A stretch of 13,857 nucleotides of DNA. Source: Thermoleophilaceae bacterium. GTDB lineage: Bacteria; Actinomycetota; Thermoleophilia; Solirubrobacterales; Thermoleophilaceae. Positions 1-7,334 of this stretch are shown here, one piece after another; the stretch's first letter is position 1; every line of letters starts with the position of its first letter. The notes beneath the pieces were generated by a model, which had not been told where the DNA came from, ran no database searches, and saw only the letters and a list, made by a program, of their open reading frames with translations. The position numbers and the translations under genes were made by a program. Location: positions 1 to 13,857 of the forward strand of contig JACCUC010000063.1 of assembly GCA_013812065.1 (NCBI GenBank), in the 5' to 3' direction.

Positions 1-2
1 AG

Positions 3-1265
3 CTCGCGGCGCTCGCGCGCTCGGACACCGGCCGCGCCGCCGGCCTCGCCGGGGCGATGCTCGGCAACAACGCGATCGCCCTGATCACCACCGTGGTCTT
101 CGCGCGGCTGCTCGGAGCATCGGGCTACGGCTCGCTCGGAGCCCTGCTCGCCGCCTTTGTGATTCTCATGGTCCCCGGCTCGGCACTGCAGGCCACGGTC
201 GCGCGCGAGGTCAGCCACGAGCTCGGGGCCGGCAGCGATGTCGCCGGGGCCGGCGTCCACCGCTGGATGACTCACCTCGGCGTGGCCTTCATCGGGGTGT
301 GCGGGCTGGCGGTCGTGCTGCGTGAGCCGATCGCCGCGGCCGTCGGAGTTCCGGAGACCCCGTGGGCCGCCGCTGCGACCCTCCCCACCGGCTGGCTGTG
401 GCTCATGCTGTCGGTGCAGCGGGGGGCGCTGCAGGCGGTCCAGCGCTACCGGCTGGTGGGGCTCACCCTCGTCGGCGAGGCGGCGCTGCGCCTCGTCATC
501 GGCATCGGACTGGTGCTCGTCGGGCTCGGCGTCACCGGCGCGTTCCTCGGCACGGGGATCGCCCTCGGTCTGCTCGTCGTCGCCTACACGGTGCCGCTGC
601 GCCGCCTGCTGCCCCCGCCGCGCGGCCGCGCCGCGCGGATGCGCGTGCCCGGCATGCGGCATCTGATCAACCGCGCCCGCATCCCCGTCCTCGCCTTCGT
701 GCTGATCGCCGTGCTCCAGCACGTCGACGTGATCATCGTCAAGCACGTCGCCGAGCCGGACGTCGCCGGGTCCTACGCCGCGGCCTCGGTCGCCGCCAAG
801 GCCGTGATCTGGCTCGCCATCGGGCTCGGCTTCTACCTGCTGCCCGAGGCCGTCCGTCGGACGCAGGCCGGCGAGGACGCCCGGCCGATCCTCGTCCGCA
901 CGCTGGGTCTACTGGCGCTGGTCGCGGTGCCGCTCGTCGTCTTGTACGCGCTGCTGGCCCGTCCCCTGCTCGAGATCGTCTTCGGTCCCGGACTGACCGC
1001 GGCGGCGGGCGCGCTCGCCCTGCTCACCGGGGCGATGGCTCTGCTCGCCGGCGGCTACCTCGCCGTGCAGTACCTGCTCGCGCTCGGGAAGTGGACGTTC
1101 ATCCTCATCCTCGCGGTCGCGGCCACGCTCGAGCTGCTGGTGGTGCCGCGGGTGGGCTCGGAGCTCGTTCAGGTGGCGCTCGTGCTGCTCGGCCTCCAGC
1201 TTGCGGTCGCGGCCGGGCTGCTGCTCACGGCTGTGCGGAGCTCGCGGGCCCCGCGGGTTGCGTGA
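3..1265 (+). CDS. Polysaccharide/oligosaccharide flippase (MOP/Wzx-like), 5' end outside window
   Basis: Likely flips lipid-linked glycans across the cytoplasmic membrane. The reading frame is open from the left edge, and no ATG, GTG or TTG precedes the ATG at 57. The first membrane helix already begins around that point, so the true start is probably a little upstream of the window. About ten or more hydrophobic segments are visible. The early motif FARLLGASGYGSLGALLA is the RLLG-x-x-x-Y-G signature that follows helix 1 in the RfbX/Wzx branch of the MOP superfamily. A charged loop follows near the R-rich stretch at 600-660. The roughly 400 visible residues approach the usual family length, so little is missing. 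It converges on atpC with a 108-base gap. The family call is firm. The substrate is unknown, and a MurJ-type lipid II flippase is less likely but not excluded. Confidence 0.75.
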   Translation, partial: LAALARSDTGRAAGLAGAMLGNNAIALITTVVFARLLGASGYGSLGALLAAFVILMVPGSALQATVAREVSHELGAGSDVAGAGVHRWMTHLGVAFIGVCGLAVVLREPIAAAVGVPETPWAAAATLPTGWLWLMLSVQRGALQAVQRYRLVGLTLVGEAALRLVIGIGLVLVGLGVTGAFLGTGIALGLLVVAYTVPLRRLLPPPRGRAARMRVPGMRHLINRARIPVLAFVLIAVLQHVDVIIVKHVAEPDVAGSYAAASVAAKAVIWLAIGLGFYLLPEAVRRTQAGEDARPILVRTLGLLALVAVPLVVLYALLARPLLEIVFGPGLTAAAGALALLTGAMALLAGGYLAVQYLLALGKWTFILILAVAATLELLVVPRVGSELVQVALVLLGLQLAVAAGLLLTAVRSSRAPRVA

Positions 1266-1353
1266 GCGCGCCGCGGCTGCTACGTCGGCGGAGCTTCGGG
1301 ATCTACCGGCCGGAGACCTCGTAGGCGCCCGGGAGCGCAGGCTGACCCGGCCA

Positions 1354-1367
1354 CGCCGCGAACGGCG
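1354..1367 (-). terminator. Small hairpin just past atpC, possible operon terminator
   Basis: Five base pairs (CGCCG/CGGCG) enclose a loop that reads UUCG on the minus strand, 6 bases beyond the atpC stop codon. It has no U-tract. It sits in the 108-base convergent gap with the flippase gene, where a terminator is expected. In such GC-rich DNA a five-pair stem could occur by chance, so this is only a candidate. Confidence 0.25.
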
Positions 1368-1373
1368 CGCCTC

Positions 1374-1784
1374 CTACCCGTCCGCCACCTCGAGAAAAGC
1401 CTCGTAGCGCTTCACGTCGCGCTCGTAGCCACGCCGCTCCTCGCTGCCCTCCTCTGAGCCCTCGAGCGAGTTGCGCGCCTCGTCGAGCCGCGACTCGAGG
1501 TCGGAGCGGTCGAGATCGTCCGGCCGGTGAGCCTCCTCCACGAGCACGAGCGCCGAGTTGTCGACCACCTGGAGGTAGCCCTCGGCCTGGGCGAAGGTCT
1601 CGACCTCGCCGCCCTCGCGGTGGAGGCGCAGCTCGGTCGGCTCGAGGATGGCTAGCAGCGGGGCGTGGTTGGCGAGCACGCCGAGCGAGCCCTCGCCGGT
1701 GCGCGTCGAGAGCATCTCGACCTCGCCGTCGAAGACATTGCCCTCGGGGGTGAGGACCTCGACCGGGAACGGATTACGGGCCAT
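1374..1784 (-). CDS. atpC: F1Fo ATP synthase subunit epsilon
   Basis: Central-stalk subunit of F1 that couples rotation to the c-ring and usually restrains ATP hydrolysis. The 136-residue protein has the N-terminal beta-sandwich, with family motifs LTPEGNVFDGEVEMLSTRTGEG and GVLANHAPLLAILEP (residues 11-49) and AEGYLQVVDNSALVLVE (67-83). A two-helix C-terminal domain follows (about 89-106 and 117-133). Between the helices lies a short acidic SLEGSEEGSE stretch (107-116), in keeping with the acidic inserts in the other F1 subunits. The ATG at 1784 lies 12 nt after the atpD stop. No clear Shine-Dalgarno sequence is visible, so translation is probably coupled to atpD. It is the last gene of the operon. 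Confidence 0.96.
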   Translation of the reverse strand: MARNPFPVEVLTPEGNVFDGEVEMLSTRTGEGSLGVLANHAPLLAILEPTELRLHREGGEVETFAQAEGYLQVVDNSALVLVEEAHRPDDLDRSDLESRLDEARNSLEGSEEGSEERRGYERDVKRYEAFLEVADG

Positions 1785-1796
1785 CCGAGGCGGGCG

Positions 1797-3467
1797 CTAC
1801 TCGTCGGAGTCCGAGTCGCCGTCGTCCTCCTGGTCGCGCTCCTCGGTGACGTCGTCGATGCCGCCCTTCAGGTAGAAGGCGCGCTCGCCCAGGTCGTCGT
1901 GCTCGCCGTCGACGATCTCCTTGAAGCCGCGCACGGTCTCCTCGATCGAGACGAACTTGCCCGGCTGGCCGGTGAACTGCTCGGCCACGTTGAACGGCTG
2001 CGAGAGGAAGCGCTGCATCTTGCGCGCCCGCTGGACGGTCTGGCGGTCCTCCTCGGAGAGCTCGTCCACGCCGAGGATGGCGATGATGTCCTGGAGCTCC
2101 TTGTAGCGCTGAAGGGTCTCCTTGACCCGGCTCGCCACGTCGAAGTGCTCCTGCCCCACGATGTCGGGCTTGAGGATCGTCGAGCTCGAGTCGAGCGGAT
2201 CGACCGCCGGGTAGATGCCCTGCTCCGCGATATCGCGGGAGAGCACAGTGGTCGCGTTGAGGTGGGTGAACACCGACGCGGGCGCGGGGTCTGTGAGGTC
2301 ATCGGCCGGCACGTAGATCGCCTGCACCGAGGTGACGGAGCCGCTGCGGGTCGAGGTGATCCGCTCTTGGAGCTGACCCATCTCGGTCTCGAGCGTCGGC
2401 TGGTAGCCGACCGCCGAGGGCATGCGGCCGAGCAGCGCCGAGACCTCCTGGCCGGCTTGGACGAAGCGGAAGATGTTGTCGATGAAGAGCAGCACGTCCT
2501 GGCCGCCCTGGTCGCGGAAGTACTCGGCCATGGTGAGGCCCGAGAGGCCGACGCGCAGGCGCGCGCCCGGCGGCTCGTTCATCTGTCCGAACACGAGCAC
2601 GGTCTTGTCGAGGACGCCCGACTCCTTCATCTCGAGCCAGAGGTCGTTGCCCTCGCGCGAGCGCTCGCCGACGCCGCAGAAAGCCGACAGGCCCTCGTGC
2701 TCCTCGGCGATGTTGCGGATCAGCTCCTGGATGAGCACGGTCTTGCCGACGCCGGCGCCGCCGAAGAGGCCGATCTTGCCGCCCTTGGCATACGGCGCCA
2801 GCAGATCGATGACCTTGATGCCCGTCACGTAGAGCTCCTGGGTCGGCGTGAGGTCCTCGATCGTGGGTGCGGAGCGGTGGATCGGCCAGCGTTCCTCGAC
2901 ATCCACCTCGCCTGCCTCGTCGATCGGCTCGCCGAGCAGGTTGAACACCCGCCCGAGCGTCACTTCGCCCACCGGCACGGTGATCGGGCCCCCGGTGTCG
3001 ACCACCTCGGTGCCACGCGAGAGGCCATCGGTGCCGCCCATGGCGACGGCGCGCACGCGGTCGTCACCGATGTGCTGCTGGACCTCGCAGATCAGGGTCC
3101 GAGTCTCCCCGAGGATGTTCGTTTCGCCGCCGCCCTCGCTCGAGCCGTCCTCGGAGCCCTCGTCGCCCTCGGAGTCGCTCCCGGACGCCTCGCGACCGCC
3201 CGACTCGTCCTCGCCGGTGTCCCCAACGCTTGCCCCCGCCTGCATCGGCACCTGGACCGAGAGGGCGGCGTAGAGGTCCGGCAGATGGTCGTGGAAGACG
3301 ACATCGAGTACGACGCCCTGGATCTCCTCGATCTGGCCGACGTTGCGCTGGCCGTCGCGGCCGTTCTCTCCCTGGCCGGAGCGCTCTCCGGCCTCGGCGC
3401 CCTCGCTCTGTGAGCCCTGCTCCTCCTCGGTCTGGGACCGATCCTCTTGCTCGGTGGTCGACTCCAC
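1797..3467 (-). CDS. atpD: F1Fo ATP synthase catalytic subunit beta, with acidic extensions
   Basis: Catalytic nucleotide-binding subunit of F1 (ATP synthesis from ADP and phosphate). Core motifs are intact: P-loop GGAGVGKT (236-243), GERSRE with the catalytic glutamate E268, Walker B LLFID ending at D330, and DELSEED (468-474). At 556 residues it is clearly longer than the usual 460-485. The excess is an N-terminal E/Q/S/G-rich extension (1-42), an acidic Gly/Ser insertion in the N-terminal beta-barrel (about 76-117) and a D/E tail (about 540-556). The GTG start at 3467 is well supported because AGGAGGAGG (3474-3482) lies 6 nt upstream, so the extension is probably really translated. It starts 44 nt after atpG and is followed by atpC after 12 nt. 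Confidence 0.97.
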   Translation of the reverse strand: MESTTEQEDRSQTEEEQGSQSEGAEAGERSGQGENGRDGQRNVGQIEEIQGVVLDVVFHDHLPDLYAALSVQVPMQAGASVGDTGEDESGGREASGSDSEGDEGSEDGSSEGGGETNILGETRTLICEVQQHIGDDRVRAVAMGGTDGLSRGTEVVDTGGPITVPVGEVTLGRVFNLLGEPIDEAGEVDVEERWPIHRSAPTIEDLTPTQELYVTGIKVIDLLAPYAKGGKIGLFGGAGVGKTVLIQELIRNIAEEHEGLSAFCGVGERSREGNDLWLEMKESGVLDKTVLVFGQMNEPPGARLRVGLSGLTMAEYFRDQGGQDVLLFIDNIFRFVQAGQEVSALLGRMPSAVGYQPTLETEMGQLQERITSTRSGSVTSVQAIYVPADDLTDPAPASVFTHLNATTVLSRDIAEQGIYPAVDPLDSSSTILKPDIVGQEHFDVASRVKETLQRYKELQDIIAILGVDELSEEDRQTVQRARKMQRFLSQPFNVAEQFTGQPGKFVSIEETVRGFKEIVDGEHDDLGERAFYLKGGIDDVTEERDQEDDGDSDSDE

Positions 3468-3473
3468 GCTCGT

Positions 3474-3482
3474 CCTCCTCCT
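3474..3482 (-). promoter_or_regulatory. Strong ribosome binding site of atpD
   Basis: AGGAGGAGG on the minus strand lies 6 nt before the GTG at 3467. It fixes the unusual GTG start and therefore includes the acidic N-terminal extension of beta. Confidence 0.8.
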
Positions 3483-3511
3483 ATCGGTCCCTTGAGACTA
3501 CCCGCATCGGC

Positions 3512-4468
3512 TCATCCGGTGGTCGCTTCCGCGCCCGAGACAACTTCCATGATCTCCTGGGTGATCGCAGCCTGACGCTCGCGGTTGGCCTGCATGGTCA
3601 AGTCGTCGATCATCTCGTCGGCGTTGTCGGAGGCGCTGCGCATGGCGGTCATGCGCGCGCCGTGCTCGGACGCCGTCGACTCGAGCATCGCGCGGTAGAT
3701 CGAGATCTCGACGTAGTCGGGGGCGAGCTGGCGCAGGATCTCGCCGGGCTCCGGCTCGTAGATCCACAGCGCGCGGCTGTGGTCGGGGCCTTCCTCGCCC
3801 CCCTTTCCGCCGGTGCCTTCGCCGCCCTCATCGGATTCGTCCCCGTCCTCCTCCTCGTCGTCGTCGCCGCCGAGGAAGTCCGCCTGCTGGAGCGGCAGCA
3901 GCGTCTCGTGACGGACGATCTGACTCATCGGCGAGATGTAGCCGTTGTAGAACATCTCGGCGCGGTCGACGTTCTCCTCCGTGTAGGTGCTCACGATGTG
4001 CTGACCGACCTCACGCGCGTTCGCGTAGGCTGGACGGTCGGTGAAGCCGCTGTAAGTCCCGTCGAGCTCATAGCCGCGGAAGCCGAGCGACGCGGCTCCC
4101 TTCGCGCCGATCACGTACCAACGGGGCTCCAGACCCTCCCCACGGAGCTCTCGAGCGCGGCGCTCGCCGGCTCGGATTATCTGCGAGTTGAACGCGCCCG
4201 CCAGGCCGCGGTCGCCGGTGACGAGCAGCAGCCCGACCCGGTCGATCGAGTCGTGCTCTTCGAGCAGGGGAATGTCAGGGAGGGACTGCGCGCCCTCGAC
4301 CGCGCGGCGCGTCATGCGGCGAAGCGCGTCGGCGTAGGGGCGGAGCGCCTCGATCCGCTGCTCGGCCCTGCGCAGGCGTGCGGCCGCCACCATCTCCATC
4401 GCGCGCGTGATCTGCTTGACGTTCTTCACCGAGTCGATGCGCTCGGAGAGCGAGCTCGAGGAGGCCAT
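3512..4468 (-). CDS. atpG: F1Fo ATP synthase subunit gamma, with acidic insertion
   Basis: Rotor shaft of F1. The N-terminal helix (residues 1-58) has the family pattern RIDSVKNVKQITRAMEMVAA. The C-terminal helix has the signature SASDNADEMIDDL followed by ANRERQAAITQEIMEVVSGA (278-313). The Rossmann-like middle domain includes LLVTGDRGLAGAFN (81-94). At 318 residues it exceeds the usual 285-300. The surplus is a D/E/G-rich stretch at 199-231, between LLPLQQADF and LWIYEPEPGEIL, a surface loop of the globular domain that varies in length in bacteria. The ATG at 4468 lies 20 nt after the atpA stop with only a weak ribosome binding site. A hairpin occupies the junction. It ends 44 nt before atpD. 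Confidence 0.97.
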   Translation of the reverse strand: MASSSSLSERIDSVKNVKQITRAMEMVAAARLRRAEQRIEALRPYADALRRMTRRAVEGAQSLPDIPLLEEHDSIDRVGLLLVTGDRGLAGAFNSQIIRAGERRARELRGEGLEPRWYVIGAKGAASLGFRGYELDGTYSGFTDRPAYANAREVGQHIVSTYTEENVDRAEMFYNGYISPMSQIVRHETLLPLQQADFLGGDDDEEEDGDESDEGGEGTGGKGGEEGPDHSRALWIYEPEPGEILRQLAPDYVEISIYRAMLESTASEHGARMTAMRSASDNADEMIDDLTMQANRERQAAITQEIMEVVSGAEATTG

Positions 4469-4479
4469 GAGATGCTCGC

Positions 4480-4502
4480 GCGCGGCGGCTAGGCCGCCGC
4501 GC
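4480..4502 (-). repeat. Perfect 10-bp hairpin at the atpA-atpG junction
   Basis: The arms GCGCGGCGGC and GCCGCCGCGC (plus strand) flank a 3-base loop, tag. The hairpin contains the atpA stop codon and ends 11 nt before the atpG start. It overlaps the Ala-Ala-Ala codons at the end of alpha, so part of the pattern is forced by coding. It might modulate atpG translation or mRNA stability. Confidence 0.5.
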
Positions 4503-6159
4503 CCTCCTTCTCCTCATCTTCCTGCTCCTCGGACTCGTCCTCGTCCGACTCGGCGTCAGAGTCGTCCTCCTCGTCGCCGCTGCCCTCGTGCTTCTGGGCA
4601 CGCTCGGACTCGCCCTCCTCGAGGTCGTTGCCCTCGGAGTCGAAGTCGGGGCCGAAGTCGTCGATCGCCTGGCCGACCGCGTCGCCGAGCTCTTTCTCGG
4701 TCTTGTCCTCCCACTCGCCGTCGGCGATGCGACCCATGAGGTCGCTCTGGCCGGAGTGCAGGCGGTCGAGCAGGAAGGTTTGAAACTCCCCGACGCGCGC
4801 GGCCTTGATGCGGTCCAGCCAGCCGCTCGTGCCGGCGTAGAGAATCGCGCACTGGTCTTGGGTCGTCATCACGTCCTGCTCGTCCTGCTTCAGGACCTCG
4901 ACGAGGCGCTCGCCGCGGTTGAGCGTGGCCTGGGTCTCCGGGTCGAGGTCGGAGCCGAACTGGGCGAAGGACTGGAGCTCGCGGTACTGCGAGAGGTCGA
5001 GCCGCAGCGTGCCCGCGACCTTCTTCATCGGAGTCGGCTGCGCGCTCCCGCCGACGCGCGAGACCGACGTGCCGACGTCGATCGCCGGCCGCGTACCGCC
5101 GAGGAAGAGATCCTGGTCGAGGAAGATCTGGCCGTCGGTGATCGAGATCACGTTGGTCGGGATGTAGGCGGCGATGTCACCGGCCTGGGTCTCGACGATC
5201 GGCAACGCGGTGAGCGAGCCGGCGCCGAGATCGTCGCTCAGCTTGGCCGCGCGCTCGAGCAGCCGCGAGTGCAGATAGAAGACGTCGCCGGGGAAGGCCT
5301 CGCGACCGGGCGGGCGGCGCAGGAGCAGCGAGAGCTGGCGGTAGGCGTAGGCGTGCTTGGTCAGGTCGTCGTATATGCACAGCGCGTGCTGGCCGTTGTC
5401 GCGGTAGTACTCGCCCATGGCGGTGCCCGCGTACGGAGCGATCCACTTGATCGGCGCGGCCTCGTTGGCGGGTGCTGCGACGATGATCGTCCTGTCGAGC
5501 GCACCGTGCTCCTCGAGTGTCTCGGCGACGGAGACGAGCGTGGCCATCCGCTGGCCGATCGCCACGTACACGCAACGCATGGTCTCGTCGCCGCGGTTGT
5601 TGATGATCGCGTCGATGCCGATCGCCGACTTGCCGGTCTGGCGGTCGCCGATGATGAGCTCGCGCTGACCGCGGCCGATCGGGACCATGGCGTCGATCGC
5701 CTTGAGCCCGGTGACCATCGGCTCCTCCACCGGCTGGCGCATGACGACGCCGGGCGCCGGGCCCTCCGCGGGCCGCGTCGCCGTGGTGTTGATCTCGCCC
5801 TTGCCGTCGAGCGGGTTGCCCAGCGGGTCGATGATGCGCCCCAGCAGCTCGTCGCCGACCGGGACCTCGAGCAGGCGCCCCGTGCGCTTGACGGTGTCGC
5901 CCTCGTCGAGCTGCTCCCAGTTGCCGAAGAGCACCGCGCCGACGTTGTCGGACTCGAGGTTGAAGGCGAGGCCGGTGACGTCGTGAGGAAGCACGAGCAG
6001 CTCGAGCGACATGCAGTTCTCGAGCCCGTGCACGCGGGTGATGCCGTCGGCCACCGACAGCACCGTGCCGACCTCCGACAGGTCGGCGCCGCCGTCCTGG
6101 TCGAGCCCCTCGATGCGGCTCTTGAGGATGCTGGTGATCTCGTCGGGCTTTATCTGCAT
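4489..6159 (-). CDS. atpA: F1Fo ATP synthase subunit alpha, with acidic C-terminal tail
   Basis: Non-catalytic nucleotide-binding subunit of F1 that supplies the arginine finger to beta. Visible motifs are the N-terminal delta-binding start (MQIKPDEITSILKSRIEGLD), the beta-barrel, P-loop GDRQTGKS (171-178), and the signature PAIDVGTSVSRVGGSAQ with arginine finger R368. The conserved fold ends near residue 500. A tail of about 56 residues (501-556), mostly D, E and S and ending in AAA, follows at 4492-4659. At 556 residues it is longer than the usual 500-515. Mycobacterial alpha also has a C-terminal extension, known to damp ATP hydrolysis, but this tail is much more acidic and homology is not evident. 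The ATG at 6159 has GGGAGAGG about 12 nt upstream, a rather long spacing. It follows atpH after 57 nt. Confidence 0.98.
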   Translation of the reverse strand: MQIKPDEITSILKSRIEGLDQDGGADLSEVGTVLSVADGITRVHGLENCMSLELLVLPHDVTGLAFNLESDNVGAVLFGNWEQLDEGDTVKRTGRLLEVPVGDELLGRIIDPLGNPLDGKGEINTTATRPAEGPAPGVVMRQPVEEPMVTGLKAIDAMVPIGRGQRELIIGDRQTGKSAIGIDAIINNRGDETMRCVYVAIGQRMATLVSVAETLEEHGALDRTIIVAAPANEAAPIKWIAPYAGTAMGEYYRDNGQHALCIYDDLTKHAYAYRQLSLLLRRPPGREAFPGDVFYLHSRLLERAAKLSDDLGAGSLTALPIVETQAGDIAAYIPTNVISITDGQIFLDQDLFLGGTRPAIDVGTSVSRVGGSAQPTPMKKVAGTLRLDLSQYRELQSFAQFGSDLDPETQATLNRGERLVEVLKQDEQDVMTTQDQCAILYAGTSGWLDRIKAARVGEFQTFLLDRLHSGQSDLMGRIADGEWEDKTEKELGDAVGQAIDDFGPDFDSEGNDLEEGESERAQKHEGSGDEEDDSDAESDEDESEEQEDEEKEGAAA

Positions 6160-6188
6160 GTGTGGTCGCTACCTCTCCCGTTCTGCAT
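6150..6188 (-). other. 12-codon mini-ORF overlapping the atpA start
   Basis: In the 57-nt atpH-atpA gap, an ATG at 6188 preceded by AGGG (7-nt spacing) opens a reading frame MQNGRGSDHTCR. It stops at TAA (6152-6150), 10 nt inside atpA in another frame. It could act as a coupling leader for atpA, whose own ribosome site is spaced far from its ATG. It may equally be chance. Confidence 0.2.
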
Positions 6189-6190
6189 GT
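6153..6190 (-). repeat. 9-nt direct repeat duplicating the atpA start context
   Basis: ACATGCAGA occurs at the true atpA start (6161-6153) and again 29 nt upstream (6190-6182), each copy containing an ATG. The upstream copy is the start of the mini-ORF. It may be a remnant of a small duplication. Confidence 0.45.
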
Positions 6191-6216
6191 TCGGACCCTG
6201 CCGTGAGCGTCGCCTT

Positions 6217-6753
6217 CTAAGCGGCGGCGCCCGTCACCTGTCTGCTCAGCCGCTCTAGCCGAGCGCGCACGCTCGTGTCGAGCACCATGTTGCCAACCCG
6301 GAGGACGATCCCGCCGAGCACGTCGGGGTCGACCCGCGCCTCGAGCTGGACGTCGCGGCCGGTCTGCTCCTCGATCCGCTCGCCGATGCTCCTCACGGTC
6401 TCGTCGTCCAGCTCGACGGCGCTCGTGATCTCCACCTCGAGCCGCTTGCGCTCCTCCGCCCACAGGGCGTCGAACGTGCTGCGCACGCGGAACATGACCG
6501 GCAGGCGATGGCGCTCGGCGAGCAGCTCTAGGAAGCGGAAGAACTCGTCGTCGGCGCCCTCGATGAGCTTCCCGAGCGAGTCCTTCTTCTCCTGTGCCGA
6601 GAAGTGGGGCGAGAACAGGAACACCTGCAAATCGCGGTTCTCGCTGACCGCGTCGGCGAACTCGCCGAGCTGCTCGTGGATCTCGTCCAGCGAGTCGTGC
6701 TCCTGGGCGACCTCGAACAGCGAGCGCGCGTAGACGTCGGCCAGGTCCTGCAT
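6217..6753 (-). CDS. atpH: F1Fo ATP synthase subunit delta (OSCP-like)
   Basis: Peripheral-stalk subunit that caps the F1 crown and joins it to subunit b. At 178 residues it has the usual bacterial length. The N-terminal helical domain is ADVYARSLFEVAQ...LFSPHFSAQEKKDSL (about 5-60), followed by NRDLQVFLFSPHFS-type and LLAERHRL motifs. The C-terminal signature LGGIVLRVGNMVLDTSVRARLERL lies at about 146-169. It is a free-standing gene, unlike the b-delta fusion of mycobacteria. The ATG at 6753 is only 3 nt after the atpF stop, with GGA within the junction, so translation is probably coupled. Unlike alpha, beta and gamma, it carries no acidic insertion. Confidence 0.96.
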   Translation of the reverse strand: MQDLADVYARSLFEVAQEHDSLDEIHEQLGEFADAVSENRDLQVFLFSPHFSAQEKKDSLGKLIEGADDEFFRFLELLAERHRLPVMFRVRSTFDALWAEERKRLEVEITSAVELDDETVRSIGERIEEQTGRDVQLEARVDPDVLGGIVLRVGNMVLDTSVRARLERLSRQVTGAAA

Positions 6754-6756
6754 GTC

Positions 6757-7332
6757 CTAGTTGCCCCCCTGTCCGTTCCCGCCGCCGCTCGAGCTGTCGG
6801 CTCCGGCGGGCGCGAGCCGCGAGAAGTCGACCTCGTCGAGGGCCTCGTGCACGAGCCGCTGATGGTCCTCGTCGTCGAGCGACTTGCGCGTGAGCTTCTC
6901 GGTCGCGGTCACCGTCAGCGTGGCCACCTCGCGGCGGATCTGCTCGAGCGAGCGCTGAGTCTCCCGCTCGATCTCGCGGCGAGTCGACTCCATCATCTCG
7001 TCGTGCTGCTTCTTGGCGTCCTGCTTGGACTCGTCCTCGACGTGGTCGGCCGCCTTGTGGGCCCGCTGCACGATGTCGTCGGCCTGCGAGCGCGCCTCCT
7101 GCAGCCGCTCGCGGTACTCGGCGAGGATCTTGTCGGCCTCCTCGCGGGTGTGCTCGGCGTGGTCGATCGACTCCTCGATCGCCTTGCGGCGCTTGTCGAG
7201 CCCCTCGGCGATCTTGGGAAACGCGTACTTGCGCAGGATCAGGAACGTGGCCCCGAACGCGAGCAGCGTCCAGATCATCAGCCCGATGTTGGGCGTGACG
7301 AGGAACTCCCCGCCCGCGGCTATGGGGGGCAT
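6757..7332 (-). CDS. atpF: F1Fo ATP synthase subunit b
   Basis: Membrane-anchored peripheral-stalk subunit. The 191-residue protein has one N-terminal membrane helix (about 14-35, PNIGLMIWTLLAFGATFLIL). A long, highly charged helical stretch with coiled-coil character follows (about 42-150), and the protein ends in a flexible Ser/Gly/Asn tail (179-191). The family pattern RKYAFPKIAEGLDKRRKAIE follows the membrane helix. The frame is open upstream through atpE, but the ATG at 7332 is chosen because it falls 2 nt after the atpE stop, GGAG lies 6 nt before it, and the protein then begins with a short periplasmic segment and the anchor, as in the family. Only one b gene is present, so the stator is probably a b homodimer. 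Confidence 0.95.
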   Translation of the reverse strand: MPPIAAGGEFLVTPNIGLMIWTLLAFGATFLILRKYAFPKIAEGLDKRRKAIEESIDHAEHTREEADKILAEYRERLQEARSQADDIVQRAHKAADHVEDESKQDAKKQHDEMMESTRREIERETQRSLEQIRREVATLTVTATEKLTRKSLDDEDHQRLVHEALDEVDFSRLAPAGADSSSGGGNGQGGN

Positions 7333-7334
7333 TA

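Noticed and set aside
1665..3413. 582-codon plus-strand frame opposite atpD/atpC
   Set aside because: Composition is typical of an antisense shadow (L/D/R/H-rich, no recognisable domain), and the opposite strand encodes unmistakable beta and epsilon subunits.
3843..3870. Trinucleotide-like repeats (cctcctcctcgtcgtcgtc) as a microsatellite or CRISPR-like array
   Set aside because: They are the Asp/Glu codons of the gamma insertion, with no spacer structure; they are better described as coding low complexity.
4588..6258. 556-codon plus-strand frame opposite atpA
   Set aside because: Mirror of the alpha coding frame with no domain pattern; the apparent V/L/A-rich repeats reflect alpha codons read backwards.
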